From NCBI RefSeq assembly GCF_020023735.2, contig NZ_CP076444.2:697501-761500 (forward strand): a stretch of DNA of 64,000 nucleotides, given 5' to 3'. Of the stretch, positions 7,635-15,928 are shown one piece after another (within the stretch, counting starts at the first letter, position 1; each line of letters opens with the position of its first letter). The DNA is from Mycoavidus sp. HKI. Lineage in GTDB: Bacteria > Pseudomonadota > Gammaproteobacteria > Burkholderiales > Burkholderiaceae. The notes beneath the pieces were generated by a model. That model was given only the letters and a program-made list of their open reading frames with translations, made no database searches and had not been told where the DNA came from. Both the position numbers and the translations under genes were made by a program.

Positions 7635-8318
7635 TGGTTTATTGATATGCTCTTTTTACAAGCTATAAAAGAAGGAAAAGAAATAGACATGGAAGGCTTG
7701 GAGAATTTTTATCTTGAGCATATTCGATTGACGATTAAAAAGTATCTCAGCAAGAAGACAGATGAAGAAAAAAATCTTTTTTCGACTCAAATCTTCCTTT
7801 TTCATGCCAATGACCTAAATGCTCTATTCCTGCCGAAAATTATCACTATGTTACGCGAAGATGGATGGCGCATCGGCACTCCAGATGAAATGGTTGACAA
7901 CCCAGATAACCAGCTTGTTGACTTTAAAACTTTTATTGATCTCAAAGTTTGGCTTGATTCAAAAAATATTAGCCGTTTTCATGATACCGATAAAATTACT
8001 CAGGACTTCAACAAACAAGTTCTCCGTCTCGGAAATTAATGGTTATTAAAGGTGCTAGCCGATGCTATGATGTCAATCAATGAGTTAACCCTCTCTCACG
8101 GGCAGAAAATGGTTGCCATTAAGCAATTGTATTGCGTAATTCGATTCTCGGTCTTCGCTAACAAGAGGCTTCATGCGGAAGCCCTGCTTCTCCAGCGATG
8201 GAGTGATCAAACAGGCCACTTTTATGCTATGGTGTCTATGGGATCGGGAATGCTCGATCGGCGGGCGCTACCTGGTGTAACCGGGGGTGCCCGTTTTCAT
8301 TGTGGGAACACCTTTAGG

Positions 8319-8471
8319 CTATTCACACTCGACATAGGCCACCATGAGATTGGCCGATAATGTGCTAAATGGTAGTGCGAGAAAGAGGCTATTGAGCTTG
8401 AGCCCAAGGCCTCATCGCAGGAGCCCAGCCAGCGTGGAGCCGAGGGCAATAGCCGCAACCGCTTGCCACAT
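8319..8471 (-). pseudogene. crcB: CrcB (Fluc) fluoride channel, N-terminal remnant
   Basis: Read from ATG 8471 downward: MWQAVAAIALGSTLAGLLR, a TGA at 8414-8412, then GLGLKLNSLFLALPFSTLSA and NLMVAYVECE with a stop at 8321-8319. CrcB proteins have LLRWGLG and GTLxxNxxG at these places, so a Trp codon has become TGA. The reading also departs from the family soon after ANLM, and the C-terminal half with the remaining helices is missing. CrcB exports fluoride as a dual-topology dimer; this copy cannot. It lies only 2 bases downstream of the MFS transporter stop on the same strand. Confidence 0.7.
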
Positions 8472-8473
8472 GG

Positions 8474-9790
8474 TTAGAGCGAGCTTGGGCTTGCCGTGTG
8501 TTGCCGGGTTGGCCCTAAGACGGCAATGGCAAGTCCACCCGCCAACACTAAGCCCGCTATAATAAATAATCCCATTTGCAGGCTACCTGTGACCTCTTTC
8601 AACCAGCCGATAATAACGGGACTTAAAAAGCAGCCTGCTAAACCAATGACATCCAAAATCGCAATGCTGCCTGCGGCGAGTTTGCCTTTTAAATAATCCG
8701 AAGCCATTGCCCAGAATACAACAGACACCGTAAATAGACCGGCAGTGGTAATCGTGATGCTAATCAATGCGATGATAAGGTTATTGCTGGTCATAGCACA
8801 GAGCCCGAGCGCGCTAATGAGCATTAAGAGCGTGGTATGCCAGCGCCGCTCAAGATAGCGGTCGGAAGTGCGCCCAAACACAATCATTGTAATGATCGAG
8901 ACCGCATATGGAATGGCTGACAATAGGCCAATTTGGGTCAAACTGACTGAGTTGGCTGAACTGGCTTCTCTTAAGATGGTTGGCATCCAGAAATTGACCG
9001 CGTAAATACCCGCCAGAAAGCTTAAGTAGCACAGCGCCATTGCATAGAAGTGTTTGTCTTTGAAGACATGGTGCATCCGCTGGTAAGAGGGACGCACGAC
9101 ATGACGTTGTGCAAGGTCGGCATTGAGTAGGCGCTTTTCTTCAGCGGACAGCCATTTTGCTTGTGCTGGCGTATCCTCTAAGTAGAAAAAGATGATCAGT
9201 CCAAGCGCGATGCACGGTAAGCTCTCAATCAGAAACATCCACTGCCACCCTTTTAAAATCCAGATGTTCGTCATATGCGTCATCAGCCAAGTGGAAAGCG
9301 GGCCAGCAGTAATGCCTGCGAGTGCGGCAGCGCACATGATGAAAGAAATGGCGCGGGCGGTACGGGCTTCTGAGTACCAATAAGTAAGGTAAAAAATTAC
9401 GCCAGGAAAGTACCCGGCCTCAAACGCGCCGAGCAAAAAGCGCAACACATAAAAGCTATAGGCGTCATGCACGAACAGCATGGCCGCCGAAGTGAACCCC
9501 CATAAAATCATGATCCGGCTAAAAGTCTTACGCGCGCCTATTTTTAAAAGCAATAGATTACTCGGTACCGCAAATAACATCAGGCCGAGAAATAGGATAC
9601 CCGCGGCTAAGCCATAGACGGCCTCGCTAATGCCAATATCTTGTTGCATTTGCAGTTTTGCAAATGCAATATTGACACGGTCCATATAAGCTAGGACATA
9701 ACCTAATGTCAGTAATGATAGGATGCGCCAGTTGATTTTGCGGTATATCGTTGCTAGCTCATGCGAGGGGGTAGCTAAGGTGGTGCTCAT
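8474..9790 (-). CDS. MFS transporter, anion:cation symporter type
   Basis: A 438-residue inner-membrane protein with about 12 hydrophobic segments. It belongs to the group that imports organic anions such as sugar acids or phthalate-like compounds with protons. The N-terminus has RILSLLTLGYVLAYMDRVNI and then FAKLQMQQDIG, with the family motif RxNI-like after helix 1. Helices 4-5 show the segment FLLGAFEAGYFPGVIFYLTY. A central loop carries DTPAQAKWLSAEEKRLLNAD, common to this subfamily. The substrate cannot be told from sequence alone. The amidase gene lies 119 bases upstream on the same strand, so the pair may import and hydrolyse one amide. That is inference. Confidence 0.85.
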   Translation of the reverse strand: MSTTLATPSHELATIYRKINWRILSLLTLGYVLAYMDRVNIAFAKLQMQQDIGISEAVYGLAAGILFLGLMLFAVPSNLLLLKIGARKTFSRIMILWGFTSAAMLFVHDAYSFYVLRFLLGAFEAGYFPGVIFYLTYWYSEARTARAISFIMCAAALAGITAGPLSTWLMTHMTNIWILKGWQWMFLIESLPCIALGLIIFFYLEDTPAQAKWLSAEEKRLLNADLAQRHVVRPSYQRMHHVFKDKHFYAMALCYLSFLAGIYAVNFWMPTILREASSANSVSLTQIGLLSAIPYAVSIITMIVFGRTSDRYLERRWHTTLLMLISALGLCAMTSNNLIIALISITITTAGLFTVSVVFWAMASDYLKGKLAAGSIAILDVIGLAGCFLSPVIIGWLKEVTGSLQMGLFIIAGLVLAGGLAIAVLGPTRQHTASPSSL

Positions 9791-9909
9791 CTCTTTTGCT
9801 CCTTCAAGTGTCGTGTTTTTAATGCACTCGTCGTTTCCCGTTTAAAAAAATTTCAATTTAACATTAGACTCTGTAGGGGTTCTTCAAAAGAGGATGATTG
9901 AAAGGTGGA

Positions 9910-11256
9910 TTAGCGGGCAGCAAGTACCGCTTCGATCGCGCGGGCTATGTGGATAATCCGCGCGTCGCTATGTGCGAAACCGCAAACGGACAGTCCGACC
10001 GGTAGCTCTCCGGCTTGCTGGCAGGGTAGAGTGAGCGCGCAGCCGTCCAAGATGTTGGTGATGCGTGCATTGCGCAAGGCCAGTGTATTGGTTGAAAAAA
10101 ATAAAGCGTCGTCATGGATGAGCGGCGCTAACGGTGGCGGCACGATAGCCGCTGTGGGCATCAGCCATGCATCCGCATCCTCTAAACGCTGCCGAGCTGC
10201 TGCTTGTAAACGCTGGTGTCCGGCGAGTACATCAAGGTAGTCGGCCGCTGTATGGGTTTCGCCTTTGCGGATGTTGGCGGCAACTCGCGGGTCATAGCTT
10301 GCGCCAGCACGCTTAAAGAGTGGCCGGTGCCAAGCCCAGGCTTCGGCTGCAACGAGACCCCCTTTGGCATTAATTTGGCTAAGCTCAAATAACTCGGGAA
10401 AAGAAAATTGTACGATATGCGCGCCTGCTTGGCCTAATGCCTCAAGCGCTGCTTGAAAAGCTGTGTTGACGGCATCGTCTAGATCGGCACTGACGTAATC
10501 GTCGGTGACGTAAAAGCGTAAGCCGTTAATATTGGCTGCGCTAGTCTCAATTGATGGGGGGGATTGGCCGGCTAATACAGCATCGAAAATTGCACAGCAG
10601 TCAACCGACTGGGCGAGCGGTCCAGCTGAATCAAGCGATGGAGAAAGCGGTATGGCGCCCGCCATAGGAATGCGCTTGGCGGTTGGCTTAAAGCCAGTCA
10701 GTCCGCAAAATGCTGCGGGCACTCGAATCGAGCCGCCGGTATCGGTGCCTAGGGCAGCAACCGCCATTTCGCCCGCCACAGAAACGGCAGCGCCGGCACT
10801 CGACCCTCCCGCTACGCGGTTTGGGTGATGAGGGGTGCAGGGGTTGCCATAATGTGGATTGAGGCCGAGTCCTGAATAAGCAAATTCGCTCATATTCGTA
10901 CGGCCAAGCAAAATGGCGCCCGCGGCTCGCAGGCGGGCGACTGCGGGAGCATCTGAGGTGGCCGGCGGCGCATCCATTAACGCGCGCGAACCGGCTGTCG
11001 TAATTTGCCCGGCGATATCAAACAGATCTTTAATCGAAACTGGTAAGCCGGCCAACAGCGATGGCGCATAACCGACAGTGCGCGCAGCATCGGCTGCGTG
11101 TGCCGCGGCTAATGCATTCTCTGCGTTGACGTTGATCCAAGCACAGCCTCCGCCACGACGGTGGGCATCGATGCGCGTGAGGGCGTCTTCAATCAGGCGT
11201 ACGCTCGTAGTACGTCCGCTTTGCAATTCAGTAGCCAGATTCCGAATCGTCTTCAT
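9910..11256 (-). CDS. Amidase of the amidase-signature family
   Basis: A 448-residue hydrolase with a Ser-cisSer-Lys triad. The Lys is in GLPVSIKDLFDIAG (about residue 76). The glycine-rich signature reads RVAGGSSAGAAVSVAGE with the cis-Ser, followed by ALGTDTGGSIRVPAAFCGLT holding the nucleophile Ser. Length and layout fit the GatA/amidase family, and there are no GatB or GatC genes beside it. The substrate is therefore an unknown small amide rather than Glu-tRNA. It is followed by the MFS transporter on the same strand. Upstream lies a remnant of a LysR-type regulator that may once have belonged to this locus. Confidence 0.9.
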   Translation of the reverse strand: MKTIRNLATELQSGRTTSVRLIEDALTRIDAHRRGGGCAWINVNAENALAAAHAADAARTVGYAPSLLAGLPVSIKDLFDIAGQITTAGSRALMDAPPATSDAPAVARLRAAGAILLGRTNMSEFAYSGLGLNPHYGNPCTPHHPNRVAGGSSAGAAVSVAGEMAVAALGTDTGGSIRVPAAFCGLTGFKPTAKRIPMAGAIPLSPSLDSAGPLAQSVDCCAIFDAVLAGQSPPSIETSAANINGLRFYVTDDYVSADLDDAVNTAFQAALEALGQAGAHIVQFSFPELFELSQINAKGGLVAAEAWAWHRPLFKRAGASYDPRVAANIRKGETHTAADYLDVLAGHQRLQAAARQRLEDADAWLMPTAAIVPPPLAPLIHDDALFFSTNTLALRNARITNILDGCALTLPCQQAGELPVGLSVCGFAHSDARIIHIARAIEAVLAAR

Positions 11257-11274
11257 TTGTGCTCTTTTACTGTA

Positions 11275-11550
11275 TTAAAGCCATTCAATCGCAGGTAGAT
11301 TCACGAGGCTCGTTTCGCGCATGATTGACGCAAATTCGCGCCTATATGGTTGTGCCGAAAGCGCTGGCAGTTGCTGTATAAAGCTCGCCAGCCAGTAATT
11401 TACCATTATGCGCGACGATTGGCCGTGCGCTAACGTGGCGTTTTTCTAGATAAGCTGCCACTGCTCACCAGGGTAACGCAGCAATCCCGCGTCGGCTAGC
11501 AATCAGTTGCAAGATAGCAACGGTCAATTCAGAAGTACGGCGTTTAGGTT
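11275..11550 (-). pseudogene. LysR-family (MetR-like) regulator, C-terminal remnant
   Basis: On the minus strand the effector-domain end of a LysR regulator can be read in two frames. First comes SELTVAILQLIASRRGIAAL, then PW, a TGA, and AVAAYLEKRHVSARPI. After a frame change comes PYRREFASIMRETSLVNLPA with IEWL and a TAA at 11277-11275. These match the last part of MetR-type proteins (ELT..ILQLVAS.RGVAALP, then PYM.DF...MRET). The DNA-binding half is absent. At least one nonsense codon and one frameshift are visible, so the gene is dead. The remaining bases to 11649 show no other gene. Confidence 0.7.
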
Positions 11551-11649
11551 CGATGCAGGGTTGAAGAAACTCGTGCTGATCTAAAAGAATAGTCAATTAA
11601 AAAGAAATAATAGTTGCTTTTTATAAAGAAAAGAGTAGCTATTATTTCT

Positions 11650-11976
11650 ATGTCTAGACAATCTACTGCCGCTTCTATGCTCCCTGCACCGGTTGCTCGT
11701 AGCTTGGGTGAATTGGGCCAAAATTTGCGCATTGCGCGTAAACGCCGCAAAGAGACGCTTGCTTCGTTTGCAGAGAGAATGCAAGTGTCAATACCGACTT
11801 TACGCAACATGGATCGAGGCGACCCGACTGTTTCTATCGCGATTTATGCAATGGCGTTGTGGTTCATTGGGCGGCTTGCATTTCTGAGCGAGATCGCTGA
11901 TCCATTCAATGATGAAACAGCTTTATTGCTCGAGTTACGTAGGTTAGAACCTAAAGTCAACGGAAGTGCGCGATGA
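11650..11976 (+). CDS. HipB-like helix-turn-helix protein (orphaned antitoxin)
   Basis: A 108-residue protein with an XRE-type helix-turn-helix: LGELGQNLRIARKRRKETLA, then FAERMQVSIPTLRNMDRGDP. This resembles the DNA-binding partner in some HipA kinase operons, where it represses the operon and binds the toxin. The start ATG 11650 is chosen because the protein homology begins soon after; an upstream frame from 11614 adds 12 unlikely residues. Its stop overlaps the ATG of a HipA remnant in ATGA fashion, the normal arrangement for the pair. With the toxin destroyed it may be only a repressor or a decaying gene. Confidence 0.75.
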   Translation: MSRQSTAASMLPAPVARSLGELGQNLRIARKRRKETLASFAERMQVSIPTLRNMDRGDPTVSIAIYAMALWFIGRLAFLSEIADPFNDETALLLELRRLEPKVNGSAR

Positions 11977-12143
11977 ATAATCGGCTTTTTGTTTGGGTAT
12001 ATGTTGAGGGCGCAAGTGCTCCTATACCTTGCCAATTAGAACGCTGGCCGCAAATTTTTGCCCAATCTCATGTATCAGCAAACGATATTGAGCTTTGCCG
12101 GCGGTTTATTTCGCTGGAGCAGATATCAGCGCTTTGTCAATGA
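11973..12143 (+). pseudogene. HipA kinase toxin, N-terminal remnant
   Basis: Starting at the ATG overlapping the hipB-like stop, the frame reads MNNRLFVWVYVEGASAPIP, a normal HipA N-terminus. After about 30 residues it loses similarity and runs into the 3' end of pepN on the opposite strand, ending at TGA 12141-12143. More than 350 residues including the kinase domain are missing. A deletion joining hipA to the pepN end is the simplest explanation. Confidence 0.75.
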
Positions 12144-14805
12144 TTTCGCGGACGTCTTTTGATTGTACTGAAGCCAATACTGTTGCAAGCGCCTCGTGCA
12201 TTTGCTCGCGTAGTGCTGGGGTAAATTTACGCCAGCGCTCAAGTAGGCGGGCAAGCCGCGCAGCAAGCTGAGGGTTGAGCGTATCAAGCGCCAGCACCTG
12301 TTCAGCCCAGAGTGCGTAGCCTGTGCCATTCGTCGCGTGAAATTGCGCAGGGTTGCCGCTGATAAAGCTAAAAATGAGCGCGCGTACGCGGTTCGGGTTT
12401 TTTAATGTGAAGGCAGGATGGTGCATCAAAGTGCGTACAACCTTGATCAGGTCCATCTCTGTGCGCTGTTGAGTGGCTTGTAATGCAAACCACTTATCAA
12501 TTGCCAGCGGTTCGTTTTCAAACCGTTGGTAAAAATCGGCAAGCGCTGCTTGCGCGGGCTGGCCACCTAGATGTATCAAAGCGGCAAGGGCTGCACTACG
12601 ATCGCTCATATTATCGGCGCGAGCATATTGTGTTTGCGCTAGATGTAGCGCGTGCGCGCTTTGCTTGCTGTTGGTTAAATAGCTAAGCGCTAGGTTCTTT
12701 AGAGCACGTTGTCCCATATCGGCAGGTGTTGGCTGGTATGGGCCGGGCGTTTGGTGACGTGCATAAATAGCGGACCAGTCGTGACTCAGAGCGTTAGCCA
12801 GCTGGGTGCGTAGATATTGCCGTGCAGTATAGATTGCCGCTGGGTCTGCCTGGTCCATTTGCTCCGCCAGGTAAATCTCGGTCGGTAAGGTCAGTACCTG
12901 TTCTCGAAAGGCAGGGGTCAGTGTTTCGTCACGCAAGATGCGGCCAAAAGCATCGATGATCGACTGGTTAAGTTCATTGCCAGTGAGTTGGGTACGCCCG
13001 GCTTGGCGGGCGAGGGCAAGCAAAGTGCGGGTTACAAGCCGTTGACCAGCCGCCCAGCGATTAAATGGATCACTGTCATGGGCCAGTAAAAAGATGAGCT
13101 CATCGTCAGTGTAATCGTATTCGACAATCACCGGCGCCGAGAAGTCGCGTAGCAGTGATGGCACGGGTTGAGTTTGCACGTTGATAAAGCGAAACGTTTG
13201 TTCAGCTTGGCTTAATTCAAGCACGCGTGTTGCAGTGCCTGGTGCGTCTTCGCCATCCAGTTGTAATGCAAAGTCCTGCCCATTTGCATCGACCAGCCCA
13301 ATGGCAAACGGAATCAGGAGTGGCGCGCGTACTGTATGAGGTGCATTCAGCACAGGTTTATAGTGCTGTGCTAGTGTCACCGTATAAGTTCGGGCCGCTT
13401 CGTCATATTGGCTGCGCACTAAAATATAAGGCGTACCTAGCTGGCTGTACCAATGTTCAAATTGCGCCAGGTCGCGCTGATTCGCCTCGGCCATTGCTTG
13501 CCGGAAATCATCACAACTCACCGCTTGCCCATCATGGCGCTGAAAGTACAAATCCATGCCTTGGCGAAAACCGTCGCGGCCTAGCAGCGTTTGATACATG
13601 CGGACGACTTCAGCGCCTTTCTCGTAGATCGTAGCGGTATAAAAATTATTAATTTCAACGTAACTTTCTGGGCGCACAGGGTGCGCCATTGGGCCCGCAT
13701 CCTCAGCAAATTGCACTTGCTGCAAAATACGCACATTCTCGATCCGTTGGCTTGCCCGTGCGGCCGCAGCATTGACCGCGCCTGCCGCCGCTATATCGGC
13801 TGAGAATTCTTGGTCGCGAAATACGGTAAGTCCCTCTTTTAAGCTGAGTTGGAACCAATCGCGGCAAGTTACGCGGTTGCCCGTCCAATTATGGAAATAT
13901 TCATGGCCGACGACGGCCTCAATATTGGCGTAATCACTATCGGTAGCGGTTTGAGGATTGGCTAACACGTATTTAGTATTGAAAATATTGAGCCCTTTAT
14001 TTTCCATGGCCCCCATATTGAAATCGCTGACCGCAACAATCATAAAACGTTCAAGATCAAGCTCAAGGCCAAAGCGTGCTTCATCCCAGTGGATGGCATG
14101 AATGAGTGCGTCCATGGCATGACGCGTTTTATCGAGATCATGCGCTTCAACCCAGACTTGTAACAGTTTCTGAGCGCCTGAGCGGGTTACGATGTGCTCT
14201 TCAAGGGCCACCAATTGGCCCGCAACCAGGGCAAACAAATAGCTCGGTTTGGCAAAGGGGTCGTGCCATTTGGCATAATGTTTGCCGTTAGGTAAATCAC
14301 CCGCCTCAATCAAATTGCCGTTGGATAACAAGATGGGATAAGCCGCTTTGTTGGCGCGCAGAGTCACCGTATAACGCGCCATCACGTCTGGGCGATCAAG
14401 GAAATAAGTGATTTTCCGAAAACCTTGCGCTTCGCATTGAGTAAAAAAATGGCCGTTTGATAAATATAAGCCCATGAGAGAAGTATTGCTGGCAGGCTCG
14501 CAAGAATTGACGATAGTGAGTTCAAAAGCATCGGGGACATCATAGAGGGTGAGTCTTGCCTCATCTATTTGCCGGTTGGTGCAGGGAACGCCATCAAGGT
14601 GGATGCTAATCAGCTGAAGGGCTTCGCCGTTTAGCTGTAATTCAGGACAGTAGGCGGCCTGCGGGTTGCGGCGCAGCTGCATCTTACTGGTGACGGTGGT
14701 GCACTCAGCTTCAAGCTCAAATTCCAGTTCGATTGTATCGATCAGAAAAGGGGGCGGAGTGTAGTCAGTACGATGAATGGTGCTCGGGGAGGCGGGATTT
14801 GGCAT
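12106..14805 (-). CDS. pepN: Aminopeptidase N (M1 zinc metallopeptidase)
   Basis: An 899-residue cytoplasmic enzyme that removes N-terminal residues from peptides. The substrate-anchoring GAMENKGLNIFN lies at about residue 260. The zinc site is HEYFHNWTGNRV (HExxH, about 300), with the third ligand Glu in LKEGLTVFRDQEF 18 residues later. A Tyr in NNFYTATIYEKGAE fits the transition-state tyrosine. Length is near the usual 870-900 of the PepN group. ATG 14805 is preferred over a TTG two codons upstream. The extreme 3' end overlaps the HipA remnant on the other strand. Confidence 0.96.
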   Translation of the reverse strand: MPNPASPSTIHRTDYTPPPFLIDTIELEFELEAECTTVTSKMQLRRNPQAAYCPELQLNGEALQLISIHLDGVPCTNRQIDEARLTLYDVPDAFELTIVNSCEPASNTSLMGLYLSNGHFFTQCEAQGFRKITYFLDRPDVMARYTVTLRANKAAYPILLSNGNLIEAGDLPNGKHYAKWHDPFAKPSYLFALVAGQLVALEEHIVTRSGAQKLLQVWVEAHDLDKTRHAMDALIHAIHWDEARFGLELDLERFMIVAVSDFNMGAMENKGLNIFNTKYVLANPQTATDSDYANIEAVVGHEYFHNWTGNRVTCRDWFQLSLKEGLTVFRDQEFSADIAAAGAVNAAAARASQRIENVRILQQVQFAEDAGPMAHPVRPESYVEINNFYTATIYEKGAEVVRMYQTLLGRDGFRQGMDLYFQRHDGQAVSCDDFRQAMAEANQRDLAQFEHWYSQLGTPYILVRSQYDEAARTYTVTLAQHYKPVLNAPHTVRAPLLIPFAIGLVDANGQDFALQLDGEDAPGTATRVLELSQAEQTFRFINVQTQPVPSLLRDFSAPVIVEYDYTDDELIFLLAHDSDPFNRWAAGQRLVTRTLLALARQAGRTQLTGNELNQSIIDAFGRILRDETLTPAFREQVLTLPTEIYLAEQMDQADPAAIYTARQYLRTQLANALSHDWSAIYARHQTPGPYQPTPADMGQRALKNLALSYLTNSKQSAHALHLAQTQYARADNMSDRSAALAALIHLGGQPAQAALADFYQRFENEPLAIDKWFALQATQQRTEMDLIKVVRTLMHHPAFTLKNPNRVRALIFSFISGNPAQFHATNGTGYALWAEQVLALDTLNPQLAARLARLLERWRKFTPALREQMHEALATVLASVQSKDVREIIDKALISAPAK

Positions 14806-14871
14806 TGTCAAGTGAGTGCGGAAAAAGGATTGTTTGCTCTATTGTACAAAAACGGGGTGGTCTGGTACAAA

Positions 14872-14885
14872 ATGAATCGATTCAT
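14872..14885. promoter_or_regulatory. Perfect 14-bp palindrome between pepN and rpn
   Basis: ATGAATCGATTCAT is a perfect inverted repeat in the 160-base divergent region, about 90 bases before the rpn start. It could be an operator; there is no direct evidence for a binding protein. Confidence 0.3.
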
Positions 14886-14971
14886 CAGCCACAAAATTAG
14901 CCATCCGGCTAGGTGTTCATCCGAGTCCGATCGAGTCAGAATAAGCCGACTCATTACACGGCGAGGGCAGA

Positions 14972-15907
14972 ATGAATACACTATCGATGCCACATGATGC
15001 ATTGTTCAAACTTTTTTTGATGGATGTGGATATCGCCCGAGAATTTTTGCAAATCCACTTGCCTTCTTCTTTGCAACAACAGTTTGATTTTAATACGCTG
15101 GCTCTTGCACCCGGCGCATTTGTTGAGGCTGATTTAAGCCAGCATTATTGCGATATCGTTTATTCAATCCGTGTGCTCAAAGGCCAAGGAGCGGCATATA
15201 TTTTGCTCGAGCATGAAAGTGCTGTGGGGAAGCTGACGCCTTTTAAGCTGTGGCGCTATCAAAGCGCGATCATGAAGCAGCATCTTAATCAAGGTGACAC
15301 GCTATTACCGGCTGTATTTCCGATTATCTTTTATCGAGGCACAACTGCTTATCGAGGCCCGCTTAGTCTTTTGGATTGCTTTCGAGATAAACCATTGGCA
15401 CAAGAAATGTTTGTATTAATCAAGCCCATCCAACTGATCGATTTGTCGGCAATAGCAGACAATATCTTGATGACACATAAGCGTTGCGCGGTATTGAAAT
15501 TAGCTCAAAAGTATATTCATAGTTTGGATTTACAGCAACTCGCGCCTAAAATTTTTGAGCTTTTTGAACGCTATCCATTATCCATTGAAAAGAGAAAAGG
15601 ATTGCTATATTATCTAGCAAAAGAAGGCCGGGGATTGGACGAACATTTTGTCCAATCTATGATCAGCATTGCACCAAATTATCAGGAGGACATTATGTCT
15701 GCTGCACAATATTTAATTGAGGAAGGACGGCAAAAGGGCTTGCAAGAAGGCTTGCAAAAGGGCTTGCAAAAAGGTGAGCGTCAAATGGCTCTCACCATTG
15801 CTGAAAATATGTTGAAATCAGGCGCTGCCCTAAATTTCATCAAACAAGTCACCCAACTTTCTGATGAGAAAATTGCAACATTAAAGCTAAAGCAGTTAAG
15901 CCACTAA
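14972..15907 (+). CDS. Rpn-family nuclease (PD-(D/E)XK, Transposase_31)
   Basis: A 311-residue protein of the recombination-promoting nuclease family, which cleaves DNA and in E. coli acts in phage defence. The start MNTLSMPHDALFKLFLMDVD and the next 300 bases match RpnA/YhgA proteins. Candidate catalytic residues are D61 (HYCDIVYSI) and E80/E82 (AAYILLEHES). A later block FKLWRYQSAIM carries the family Arg. The C-terminal tail has a short repeat, EGLQKGLQKGERQ, typical of this family. A strong ribosome site and in-frame ATG lie inside the gene at 15684-15697 and are listed separately. The gene is intact and stands alone between pepN and the FUSC gene. Confidence 0.9.
   Translation: MNTLSMPHDALFKLFLMDVDIAREFLQIHLPSSLQQQFDFNTLALAPGAFVEADLSQHYCDIVYSIRVLKGQGAAYILLEHESAVGKLTPFKLWRYQSAIMKQHLNQGDTLLPAVFPIIFYRGTTAYRGPLSLLDCFRDKPLAQEMFVLIKPIQLIDLSAIADNILMTHKRCAVLKLAQKYIHSLDLQQLAPKIFELFERYPLSIEKRKGLLYYLAKEGRGLDEHFVQSMISIAPNYQEDIMSAAQYLIEEGRQKGLQEGLQKGLQKGERQMALTIAENMLKSGAALNFIKQVTQLSDEKIATLKLKQLSH
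15695..15907 (+). CDS. Possible internal small protein of rpn (RpnS-like intragenic inhibitor)
   Basis: Within the Rpn reading frame, AGGAGG at 15684-15689 sits 5 bases before ATG 15695 and is a better ribosome site than that of the full gene. Starting there gives 70 residues, MSAAQYLIEEGRQKG to the shared end. In E. coli, several rpn genes make a short C-terminal protein from such an internal start, and it blocks the full-length toxin (established for that family). The same arrangement here is seen in the sequence; production and function are inferred. Confidence 0.55.
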   Translation: MSAAQYLIEEGRQKGLQEGLQKGLQKGERQMALTIAENMLKSGAALNFIKQVTQLSDEKIATLKLKQLSH

Positions 15908-15928
15908 GGCTTGCATTTGCTGTGATTT

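Larger units (their letters stand above)
5899..8039 (+). pseudogene. Polysaccharide deacetylase gene, 5' damaged and split by an insertion sequence
   Basis: The NodB-type deacetylase is read in two parts, 5969-6211 and 7635-8039. Removing the IS and one copy of the 9-bp duplication rejoins them exactly in frame as VSIDSLDWFIDMLFLQAI. Family marks are WHTILLRSAISVEQYLDDV (normally NHT with a metal His), FRYPFLDVG, and the end IFLFHANDLNALFLP with DGWRIGTPDE. Such enzymes deacetylate chitin, peptidoglycan or similar polymers. The 5' part is also damaged: an ATG at 5899 gives MKRLIAKA, but about 60 codons with the catalytic Asp pair (TFDD-type motif) are missing, and the frame changes before 5969. 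Damage is therefore older or wider than the IS insertion. It neighbours the AA10 protein, another polysaccharide-active gene. Confidence 0.82.

Noticed and set aside
8052..8360. 102-codon open frame on the plus strand after the deacetylase
   Set aside because: It overlaps the crcB remnant on the other strand, matches no family I know and has unremarkable start signals.
9910..11256. GatA subunit of Glu-tRNA amidotransferase
   Set aside because: No gatB or gatC lies nearby, and the gene pairs with a transporter.
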